Positions 1-5,781 of a stretch of 9,798 bases of DNA are shown piece after piece; within the stretch, counting starts at the first letter, position 1; the number at the start of each line of letters is the position of its first letter. The stretch spans positions 1-9,798 of the forward strand of contig CAMDKT010000179.1 in assembly GCA_945900935.1 (NCBI GenBank). The letters run 5' to 3'. Origin of the DNA: Candidatus Sulfopaludibacter sp. SbA3. GTDB lineage: Bacteria; Acidobacteriota; Terriglobia; Bryobacterales; Bryobacteraceae. The translations under genes were made by a program, and so were the position numbers. A model generated the notes under the pieces. The model had not been told where the DNA came from and did not search any database. It saw only the letters and a list, made by a program, of their open reading frames with translations.

Positions 1-1
1 C

Positions 2-228
2 GTATCTGGCGGCGATGGCGCGGCTTTATGAAAGCAATGGGAGGCGGTGCTGCATCACGACGGCGCGGGGGTGATTTACGCGGCGATTTTGTGCGGGGTG
101 CCGAGTGTAGCGGTGCCGCATGATGATGACCATTTTGATTACGCGGCGCGGATGGAGCCTTTTGAGTTGGGGTTGCGGGCACGCTCGATCCGGCGGATTG
201 GCCGGAGATGGAGTGGATGCGTGCATGA
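2..228 (+). pseudogene. Glycosyltransferase (GT-B, MGT/UGT type) C-terminal remnant, frameshifted
   Basis: Reading from about base 32, the translation carries LHHDGAG, then CGVPSVAVPH, DDDHFDYAARM and FELGL. This is the C-terminal nucleotide-sugar-binding signature of GT-B macrolide/UDP-glycosyltransferases, whose usual form is HHGGAGT...GVPxxxxPxxxDQxxxAxRV. The frame is closed upstream by TGA at 29-31. After LGL, the plausible continuation GTLDPADWPEMEWMRA lies in another frame (178-228, then TGA), so at least one frameshift separates the two parts. The second G of the HHGGAG motif is D here. No start codon or N-terminal acceptor-binding domain is visible, and the rest may lie left of the window or be gone. 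In intact relatives this domain transfers a sugar from an activated nucleotide donor. This copy cannot make a normal enzyme. The family call is from motif recall and is fairly secure; the exact frameshift position is inference. Confidence 0.68.
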
Positions 229-288
229 GGGCGGCAGTGTGCGCCGGGGGAGTGGTTCTTGGCGGTGGTGCGGGGGTTGATATTTAAG

Positions 289-390
289 ATGGGAATCGTG
301 ATCTATGATCGAATAACGGTGGATCCCGCGAAGTGTGGCGGGAAGCCGTGTGTTCGCGGGAAAGGAAGTTTGGATCCAATCGGTGCCTGA
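289..390 (+). pseudogene. Truncated DUF433-family antitoxin N-terminus
   Basis: ATG at 289 (GTG at 298 is an alternative) opens a 33-codon frame. Its core YDRITVDP-CGGKPCVRG matches the opening of DUF433 proteins, which typically read xRIxxxPxxCGGKPxIRGTRI. DUF433 proteins are small putative antitoxins, usually of 75-100 residues with a winged-helix/HTH-like fold, and are often paired with a DUF5615 PIN-like toxin. Here the homology stops right after CVRG and the frame ends in an unrelated GKGSLDPIGA tail. About two thirds of the domain is therefore missing, and no toxin gene follows. The call rests on one diagnostic motif. It could be expressed as a 33-residue peptide but is most likely a relic, like the glycosyltransferase fragment just upstream. 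Confidence 0.6.
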
Positions 391-397
391 CACTGGA

Positions 398-409
398 TGG
401 CACGGTTTT
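398..409 (+). repeat. Partial copy of the sigma-54 box (TGGCACGGTTTT)
   Basis: The 12 bases TGGCACGGTTTT occur here and again at 439-450 inside the sigma-54 promoter. In this upstream copy the -24-like GG is present. The bases 12 positions downstream of the GG are AA, not GC, so it lacks the -12 element and should not work as a promoter. It could be a decoy binding site or a duplication relic. Confidence 0.5.
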
Positions 410-437
410 GAAGATTAAGGTTAGATTAAATTGATCG

Positions 438-454
438 TTGGCACGGTTTTTGCA
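438..454 (+). promoter_or_regulatory. Sigma-54 (RpoN) -24/-12 promoter for the PilZ gene
   Basis: TTGGCACGGTTTTTGCA matches the RpoN consensus YTGGCACGrNNNTTGCW almost perfectly. The invariant GG is at 440-441 and GC at 452-453, with the obligatory 12-base step between them. Transcription should start near 465, giving an untranslated leader of about 80 bases before the GTG at 547. Sigma-54 promoters are silent without an AAA+ enhancer-binding protein. None is encoded in the window and no obvious enhancer dyad is visible in the short upstream gap. Confidence 0.8.
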
Positions 455-528
455 AAATGTGCCTAAAGTACCAGGACCAAAGTATTAGGGTATTGGGCCT
501 TTTGCTATTGACCGTTCTAGGTGATTAG

Positions 529-541
529 CCTTAGTCTAAGG
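529..541 (+). promoter_or_regulatory. Perfect inverted repeat overlapping the PilZ Shine-Dalgarno
   Basis: CCTTAG-T-CTAAGG is a perfect 6-bp inverted repeat around one base. Its right arm contains the AAGG of the Shine-Dalgarno AAGGA (538-542), four bases before the GTG start. The one-base centre is too tight for an RNA hairpin unless the inner pairs open, so a DNA-binding operator is as likely as an RNA element. It may be chance. Confidence 0.3.
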
Positions 542-546
542 ATAAC

Positions 547-876
547 GTGAGCGAACAACGTAAAAACCGACGATTTGAATTGAAGCTGCCGATCGAGCTT
601 GTCAAGGCTGGATGCGCTGAGAGTCCCCAAGTAGGGGAGACTCGCAACTTGAGTTCGGGCGGGGTTTTGTTTACCGCCGAAGGCAAGCTGCGGAAGGGGG
701 ACCCGGTTGAGTACCTTGTGACGCTGCCGGCGCAAGGGACCGAAGTCGGCATACAGTTGCGTTGCATGGGCAAGGTGGTGCGCGTGGATGAACGGGAGGC
801 TCCCGAGGCGGGCGCGACGCGGCACCCATTTTCGATTGCGGCGACGCTGGAGCGGCACGAGTTTTTGCGCCGGTAA
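547..876 (+). CDS. PilZ-domain c-di-GMP-binding protein
   Basis: A 109-residue protein made of one PilZ domain. Both c-di-GMP motifs are present: RxxxR at residues 5-9 (RKNRR) near the N-terminus, and [D/N]xSxxG at 34-39 (NLSSGG). The chain then continues with the expected beta-barrel. PilZ proteins are cytosolic effectors that bind cyclic di-GMP and alter motility, exopolysaccharide production or surface behaviour through a partner. With both motifs intact, this one should bind the ligand. There is no fused output domain, so its partner cannot be read from sequence. GTG at 547 is chosen because AAGGA sits four bases upstream and RxxxR then falls at the expected N-terminal place. The gene stands alone: a sigma-54 promoter lies about 100 bases upstream and a convergent gene follows after 36 bases. 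This suggests an independently regulated single-gene unit under RpoN control. Confidence 0.9.
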   Translation: MSEQRKNRRFELKLPIELVKAGCAESPQVGETRNLSSGGVLFTAEGKLRKGDPVEYLVTLPAQGTEVGIQLRCMGKVVRVDEREAPEAGATRHPFSIAATLERHEFLRR

Positions 877-912
877 TCGCCAAGGCGATCCAACCCTCAG
901 CTTCATCGCACA

Positions 913-1149
913 TTAGGTTGGCTTAGACGCCTCCATGGCTTTGAGGATGAGTTCCTTAGATTCATTCATGCATTGCAGGATGATTTGGAGATCCATGGCG
1001 GGTTTATTGGGCTGGCGGCCACTGACGCAATAGACGCCGTGCTGGCCGACGAGGACGAGGGCGTCGGTCAATAAGTCCGAGGCCATGGCGAGTTTGCCGC
1101 GCGTGCCGCCCATCTGAAATTCGTAACGCTCGAGTTGTTCCTGATCCAT
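913..1149 (-). CDS. Small hypothetical protein (78 aa)
   Basis: I do not recognise this family. The 78-residue product is soluble and mostly helical by eye. An N-terminal MDQEQLERYEFQMGG stretch is followed by a hydrophobic middle (DLLTDALVLVGQHGVY), a polar CVSGRQPNKPAMD linker and a C-terminal helix rich in E, K, M and L. There is no signal peptide or membrane segment, and the two cysteines are far apart. I take it as real because protein-like composition runs across the full frame and it fills the space between the convergent PilZ gene and the divergent aminotransferase with little waste. Its ATG at 1149 lies on the same base as the first possible start of the aminotransferase on the other strand, and upstream it has only a weak purine stretch (GAAAGAAA). 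A shorter start is possible. Function unknown. Confidence 0.6.
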   Translation of the reverse strand: MDQEQLERYEFQMGGTRGKLAMASDLLTDALVLVGQHGVYCVSGRQPNKPAMDLQIILQCMNESKELILKAMEASKPT

Positions 1150-2294
1150 TGATTTCTTTCTATCCTAGTAGTGTGATCGAACTTCCCGGCTGGCCGATTT
1201 CCGATGCGCGTGAGACCGCTTTGCTTCAAGAAGTTTTGGCGAGTCCGCAGTGGGGCGGATTTAACCCGCTGGTGGCGTCCTTTGAAGATGCATTCGCGGC
1301 GTATCAGGGCGCAAGATTCGGCGTGTCGGCGGTGAATGGCACGGTGACGCTGGAGATGATGCTGGTATGCGCGGGGATCAAGCCGGGCGACGAAGTCATC
1401 GTGCCGGCGATCTCGTTTATTTCGACGGCTTCGGCGGTGACGCGCATCGGCGCGGTGCCGGTGTTTGTCGATATTGAACCGTACTCGTTTAACATGTGTC
1501 CGGAGGCGGTGCGGGCCGCGATTGGACCGGCGACGAAGGCGGTTATGGGCGTGCATTTTGGCGGATCGATGGCAGAGGTTGACGCGTTGACGGCTATTTG
1601 CTCGGAGCACGGACTTTTGTTTTTTGAGGACGCGGCCCATGCGCATGGATCGGAATGGAACGGGAAGCGGGCGGGCTCGTTTGGGTTGGCTTCGTCGTTT
1701 TCGTTTCAGAACGGGAAGGTGATGACCGCCGGCGAGGGCGGGATTGTATTGACGTCCGACGAGGGGCTGGCGGCGCGGATGCGGTCGTTTGCGAATCAGG
1801 GACGGCGGCCGGGGTATTCGTTCTTTCACCATTTTGAGGCGGGGAACAACTACCGTTTGTCGGCGCTGCACGCGGCGGTGCTGACGGCGCAGTTGGAACG
1901 GCTGGATGCCCAGATTGCCTTGCGGACGGCCAATTGGGCGGCTTTTTTGGAGGAGTACGGATCGGCGTCCGGCATTACCTGGCAACAGATTCCGAAGGCC
2001 GTGAATCGGAATTCGATGTACTTGATTTTGGGCCGTGTGGCGAATGGCGGGCGGGACGCGTTTTGTTCGCGAATGCAGGGGGAGGGCGTTCCGTGTACGC
2101 CGTTCTATCCGCATCCGCTGTATGGGAATCCGATGTATGCAAGCGGGGATTCGCCGTGCCGCGTGATGCCGTGTCCGAACACGGAGGCCTACATTGGTGA
2201 CGCGTTTTGGATTGGGTTTCGAGCGCTGATGGGGGATGAAGCTACCACGCGGGCGGTTGCGCGGTGCGTTGTTGCGGCGATCGGCGGGGGGTGA
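1149..2294 (+). CDS. DegT/DnrJ/EryC1/StrS-family PLP aminotransferase
   Basis: A 381-residue fold-type I aminotransferase of normal family length. Landmarks in order: the N-terminal PLP phosphate loop region (SAVNGTVTLEMML, about 59-72), GDEVIVPAISF (80-90), GAVPVFVDIEP (101-111), EDAAHAHG (160-167) with the cofactor-ring aspartate D161, and SFSFQNGKVMTAGEGG (183-198) with the Schiff-base lysine K190. The C-terminal substrate domain includes NYRLSALHAA. All catalytic residues are present, so it should be active. Family members aminate keto-sugars or cyclitol/aminoshikimate-type ketones for cell-surface sugars or natural products; the substrate cannot be read here. TTG at 1149 gives the longest frame. 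GTG at 1173 is an alternative, and neither has a good ribosome site. The stop overlaps the GTG of a second, ruined DegT gene, so the two were perhaps once coupled. Confidence 0.88.
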   Translation: MISFYPSSVIELPGWPISDARETALLQEVLASPQWGGFNPLVASFEDAFAAYQGARFGVSAVNGTVTLEMMLVCAGIKPGDEVIVPAISFISTASAVTRIGAVPVFVDIEPYSFNMCPEAVRAAIGPATKAVMGVHFGGSMAEVDALTAICSEHGLLFFEDAAHAHGSEWNGKRAGSFGLASSFSFQNGKVMTAGEGGIVLTSDEGLAARMRSFANQGRRPGYSFFHHFEAGNNYRLSALHAAVLTAQLERLDAQIALRTANWAAFLEEYGSASGITWQQIPKAVNRNSMYLILGRVANGGRDAFCSRMQGEGVPCTPFYPHPLYGNPMYASGDSPCRVMPCPNTEAYIGDAFWIGFRALMGDEATTRAVARCVVAAIGGG

Positions 2295-2889
2295 TCGCGG
2301 ATGGCGGCACGCCCGTCCGCCAAAGTCCTGCAATTCGAAAAAGAATTCGCCGCCCGCATGCAGACGAAGTTCGCGCTCGCAGTCACCTCCGGCACCGCCG
2401 CGATTCAATGCGCCATCGCCGCCCTGGAAATCGGTCCCGGTGACGAAGTGATCATCCCCTCCTGGACCTGGCACTCCTGCTTCAACGCCGTCGTCAGCAA
2501 CGATCCGATCCTCTTTGAGCGCGCCTCCCGCTTTCACGACCTCGGCGGCTTCCGCGCCCCTCACGCCCAGTTGGCTGGCGAAGCGCGCCTTCAACCCAAC
2601 TTCGGCGCGAACTACCGCATGAGCGAATTCACCGGCGGCAACGCCCAATTAGTTTACGAAGGAATTAGCGGCCTCCCGAGCTTGAAGCTTCGTCTGCTGC
2701 CGGATCCGAAAGGGGAACTCGGTGCCGGCGTGTTCATGGGCTTCGGCGACAAGGCGCGGTGCGACCGGGTCCTGGCCGCCATGAAGGCCGAAAATGTGGC
2801 CGCAAGCAAGCCCGGCGGCTCCGTCATTCTCCCGGCGCGATATCGACGACATCGTGAAAGCCATCCGAAAGCTCTACGCCGCCGTCTGA
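2291..2889 (+). pseudogene. Second DegT/DnrJ/EryC1/StrS aminotransferase, gutted by several deletions
   Basis: Pieces of one DegT aminotransferase lie in order but with the middle missing. GTG at 2291 (overlapping the upstream TGA) encodes IADGGTPVR, the family N-terminus. The frame then changes and SAKVLQFEKEFAARM...AVTSGTAAIQCAI...GPGDEVIIPSWTW follows. Near 2500, VVSN runs straight into DPILFERASRFHDLGGFRAP, skipping the expected stretch with the EDxAH aspartate and the catalytic lysine. Near 2645, a further gap joins TGGNAQ to LVYEGI. Near 2834, GGSVILP is followed in another frame by RDIDDIVKAIRKLYAAV and TGA at 2887-2889, a typical DegT C-terminal helix. With no PLP lysine it cannot be an aminotransferase. 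The open frame from 2301 continues past this point into antisense of the next gene, which is not meaningful. The relic is convergent with the ceramidase-fold gene, 6 bases away. The deletion sites are inferred from family recall. Confidence 0.85.
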
Positions 2890-2895
2890 AACCGA

Positions 2896-4248
2896 TTACC
2901 GCTTCCGGCCCACCTTCCCCATCGCCCGCTTCACCGCCGCCATCACCGTCTCCTCCACATCCTCCGTATACGGCCCTGGATTGCCATAATAAATCTGGCT
3001 GTCCACCGGCTCATACCCGCCCTCCTTCAACACTCGCTTCGACACGATGTAGCTCATCACGTCATTCGTGTAACCCGCCACAATCGTGTCTTCGGAAGGA
3101 AACTCCTTCTTCACGCGCAGCGCGTAGTCCACGACCACTTCCCCGCCCAATCCAACCAGCGTCACCGATTTTCCAAACCGAAACGCCTGCACGGGATAAG
3201 AAATCGTAGTCACCGGCCGGCCCTTGTCATAAGCCTTCAACATCGACTCCGCCCGCCGCTGCTTATACCAGTTCGTCCCCTTCAACTCTTCTTCAAATTG
3301 CGCCCGCGTATGCGGCGCGAACGCCAGCTCCGTCGTCTGCCAAGCCGACTGCAAAGGCCCGCCCACCGTCTTCATCGCGTCCCCAAGCACCCGCGAAACC
3401 TCAGCCGCCAAACTCAACCCATGCTGCTCCACCAACGCGTATGTCCCCCGCGGCTGCGGATTCGCATCCCCCCCGCACAACAACATAAACAACGCCGTCA
3501 CCCCCGGATTCTTCGCCTCCAGCTCCGCCTGCGCCACGCCCGCATAGTCCCCGTGAACCAGAAATAAATCCCCGCCCAAAGTCGTGTTATGACACGCATA
3601 CCCAAATAGCACCGCCCGCAACTTGCCCGAAGGAGTCGTAATCCGGAACACCGGAACGTCCTGATCCACCGGACCCGTAGGGTTCAAGCTGTTCTTGATC
3701 AAGCCGTCCACCGCCAGCCGCCGGTTCATCGCGAACGTCCCCGTCCCATGCCCAACCGAAACCTCCGCCGGCTGCAAATCCCCAATCGCCGCCCCAACCA
3801 CCGTCACTAACTTCGACACCAGCCCATTCCCATAATCCACAATTTCCTGCCGCTGCTCCGGCGTCAAATCGAACATCGAATCCAGATTGTCCCGCACCGC
3901 CGGCCCGCTGTGCGTGTGCGACGAGTTGATCATCAATTGCGCCCGCCGCAGCCCATACTTCTTCTCCGCCTCCGCGCCCACGCGCTCGGACAAAGACCGC
4001 GACATCCCAATCAAATCCGTGGTAACAACGACCACCCGCCCATTCTTCTTATCCGAAAACGCCAGCGCCTTCGCCCACAGTTCAAGCTTCACGCCCTCCG
4101 ACGGCTTCTTCCGCGTCGCGTAGCCGGATAGGAAAATGGGCCGCTCCGGCGTGATTTTAATCCGCCCCACTCCCACCTGCAAATCACCAGCCAACACCGG
4201 CAGCGCCACCGCGAACGCAATCAGAAAACGTAACATGTCCCGCAGCAT
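2896..4248 (-). CDS. Secreted neutral/alkaline ceramidase-fold hydrolase (N-terminal domain only)
   Basis: A 450-residue protein with a signal peptide (MLRFLIAFAVALPVLA, cleavage after about residue 20) followed by VGVGRIKITPERPIFLSGY, the usual opening of the neutral/alkaline non-lysosomal ceramidase domain. Metal-site candidates are SSHTHSGP (109-116; H111, H113), YACHNT (217-222; H220), GGEVVVDY (368-375; E370) and Y393 or Y400. These correspond to the His/His/Glu/Tyr zinc site of the family. At the active-site hexapeptide, where true ceramidases have GDVSPN, this protein reads GDANPQ (260-265), so the catalytic serine position is Asn263. The C-terminal immunoglobulin-like domain of full neutral ceramidases (about 650 residues or more) is absent. 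It is probably an exported zinc hydrolase acting on an unknown amide or ester rather than ceramide. ATG 4248 has AGGT upstream and ATG 4236 is an alternative. The frame stays open upstream but only as antisense of the divergent gene. Confidence 0.85.
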   Translation of the reverse strand: MLRDMLRFLIAFAVALPVLAGDLQVGVGRIKITPERPIFLSGYATRKKPSEGVKLELWAKALAFSDKKNGRVVVVTTDLIGMSRSLSERVGAEAEKKYGLRRAQLMINSSHTHSGPAVRDNLDSMFDLTPEQRQEIVDYGNGLVSKLVTVVGAAIGDLQPAEVSVGHGTGTFAMNRRLAVDGLIKNSLNPTGPVDQDVPVFRITTPSGKLRAVLFGYACHNTTLGGDLFLVHGDYAGVAQAELEAKNPGVTALFMLLCGGDANPQPRGTYALVEQHGLSLAAEVSRVLGDAMKTVGGPLQSAWQTTELAFAPHTRAQFEEELKGTNWYKQRRAESMLKAYDKGRPVTTISYPVQAFRFGKSVTLVGLGGEVVVDYALRVKKEFPSEDTIVAGYTNDVMSYIVSKRVLKEGGYEPVDSQIYYGNPGPYTEDVEETVMAAVKRAMGKVGRKR

Positions 4249-4285
4249 ACCAAACCTAAGCAATCGCGTCAGAATAAGTACACGC

Positions 4286-5386
4286 ATGATCGCGCTCCTG
4301 CTCGCCCAATTTCTCGTCGCTCCGGACGCGCGGTCCATGCAAACCGTCCGCAAGATCTTCGAAGGCACGCCGCCAAAAAACACCCTCGTCTGCGAAATCG
4401 AAACCATCGCGCCGCGCCTCGGTTTCTCCCTCCTCCACTGGTCCGGTTTCAATCTCAACGTCCCGGTCAAGCAACTCTCCCTTGATGGCCGCGCGCCCGA
4501 ATTCGCCCTCACCATCGAGGTCACCCCAAAGGGCGGCCAACCCGTATATCTCGGCGAGCGTTTCGCCCTGCAAAAAATCCTCGAAGGCCAAACTGTCCCC
4601 AAGGGCGCCGCCGTCTCCTATACAGGCGGCTACTACATCGGCCCCGGTGAATACCGCATCCGTTTCTATGCGGGCGACAACCGGAATAAGGAGTGCCGAA
4701 AGACGTGGAACATCAAAGTCAACGCGGGCAAAATCCCCCCGCGCATGGAGCCTAATCAGGTCACCGCCGTCGGTGGAGAGCGCTGGCGCGGGCTCAGCAA
4801 GGACGCGCCCGCCAGCCGCCTCACCGTCATCATGGAAGCCGCCCCGTTAAGCCCGCGCCGTAGCATGGTCCGCCTCTCGTCCTACGACCGCAGCGTCCTG
4901 CTGGCGAGCTTGACGACCCTCCTCGACCAAACCAAAACCACCGCCGCCACCGTCATCGCCGTCGATCCCCGCAATCGCAAAATCATCTACTCCACCGATA
5001 ACTTCACGCCCCGCGAACTCGGCCGCCTCGCCCGCGCCGTCGCCCAAGTCAACCTCGGCGTCGTATCGCTCGAAACTCTCCGCGGCCCCAACGCCACCGA
5101 TTTCATGGAGACGGTGCTGGCAACGGCGCAGGATTCCGCCGCCAAGTCCGAGGCCGTCGTTTTCCTCGGTCCCGTCTGGGGTTGGCACGGCAAGGTGACG
5201 CCGAAAATCCGCGAACTCGCCCAAGCGCTCCCTCGTCCCCATTACCTCGGCCTCACCAGATTTCCCGGTATGCCCGACAACCTCGTCGCCCAAGTCGTCA
5301 AATCCGCCAATGGCAAGGTCAAACAACTTCTCACCCCAGCCGACTTCGCCAAGGCCCTGGAAAAAGTCGCCCCGGCGGCAAAATGA
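4286..5386 (+). CDS. Secreted hypothetical protein with VWA-like C-terminal half
   Basis: A 366-residue protein starting MIALLLAQFLVAPDARS, a short signal peptide, so it is probably exported. The N-terminal half (about 20-165) contains beta-rich segments such as LNVPVKQLSLDGRAPEFAL and GPGEYRIRFYAG, and looks like a bacterial Ig-like or carbohydrate-binding-type sandwich. The C-terminal half (about 195-360) alternates hydrophobic strands and amphipathic helices (LTVIMEAAPL, ATVIAVDPRNRKIIY, SEAVVFLGPVWGW). This resembles the VWA-like secreted proteins common in Acidobacteria, but I see no complete MIDAS DxSxS motif. ATG 4286 is preferred because it begins the signal peptide; the longer in-frame extension to 4136 is antisense to the ceramidase-fold gene. 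Only 37 bases separate the two divergent starts, so promoters must overlap or lie inside the genes. The stop overlaps the next gene by ATGA, indicating translational coupling. Exact function unknown. Confidence 0.75.
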   Translation: MIALLLAQFLVAPDARSMQTVRKIFEGTPPKNTLVCEIETIAPRLGFSLLHWSGFNLNVPVKQLSLDGRAPEFALTIEVTPKGGQPVYLGERFALQKILEGQTVPKGAAVSYTGGYYIGPGEYRIRFYAGDNRNKECRKTWNIKVNAGKIPPRMEPNQVTAVGGERWRGLSKDAPASRLTVIMEAAPLSPRRSMVRLSSYDRSVLLASLTTLLDQTKTTAATVIAVDPRNRKIIYSTDNFTPRELGRLARAVAQVNLGVVSLETLRGPNATDFMETVLATAQDSAAKSEAVVFLGPVWGWHGKVTPKIRELAQALPRPHYLGLTRFPGMPDNLVAQVVKSANGKVKQLLTPADFAKALEKVAPAAK

Positions 5387-5781
5387 TCCTTATCCTCGCC
5401 TCTGCCCAGGAACCCGTCCACTTCAACGCCAAAGACGGCTGGACCCTCTACGGCGATTTGTACGGCAAAAGCCCTCGCGCAGTCGTCCTCGCCGCCATTC
5501 GCTTCCTGCAGGGCAACGGCGCCAAGTTAGTCGCCATCGCCGGCGCCGGCATGGGAGGCAATCTCGCCGAAGAAGCGCTGCGCCTTTCACAGCCCGGTGA
5601 AATTGATCGCATCGTCTTCCTCGCCCATGGCGCTTACGGTCCCGCGCAAGCGCTCAAAGTTCGCAAGCTTTTCATCGATACAGGCCCCGGCAACGTCCCC
5701 CGTTTAACTCGCATCCAGGCTCAGTACGATCAAGCCGGGCGCTTGACCAGCGAAATGATTCGATTCCTGACTGCTCTCTAA
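5383..5781 (+). pseudogene. Alpha/beta-hydrolase with internal deletions and no nucleophile
   Basis: A 132-residue frame that begins at ATGA overlapping the previous stop. It opens with EPVHFNAKDGWTLYGDLYGK (10-29), the first strands of a small alpha/beta-hydrolase, then RAVVLA. In the family this strand leads to the HGG oxyanion loop and about 50 residues of fold; here it jumps at about residue 37 to AIRFLQGNGAKLVAI. At the nucleophile elbow, where relatives read G-G-S-M-G-G, the sequence is GAGMGG (54-59), so the serine is Gly. PGEIDRIVFLAHGA and LKVRKLFIDTG follow as expected. Then IQAQYDQAGR joins directly to LTSEMIRFLTAL, omitting the segment that carries the catalytic His. Two of three catalytic residues are therefore absent and length is about half of normal. 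The frame is nevertheless open throughout, so an expressed non-enzymatic remnant is possible. Its stop overlaps the convergent polyferredoxin stop. Confidence 0.75.

Noticed and set aside
884..931. Inverted repeats CCAACC/GGTTGG and GGCG/CGCC between the PilZ gene and the convergent small gene
   Set aside because: Short arms, a 20-base loop, an asymmetric internal bulge and no T-run. Too weak to call a terminator.
1068..2648. A 526-residue minus-strand open frame
   Set aside because: It is antisense to the DegT genes, has Arg/His/Pro-rich shadow composition and no recognisable domain.
2301..3209. A 302-residue open frame on the plus strand
   Set aside because: After about residue 178 it is antisense to the ceramidase-fold gene and low-complexity (Pro/Ser/Arg-rich). 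The real DegT relic ends in another frame at 2889.
4249..4602. N-terminal extension of the ceramidase-fold protein to 568 residues
   Set aside because: The extension precedes the signal peptide and is antisense to the signal peptide and N-terminus of the divergent secreted protein.
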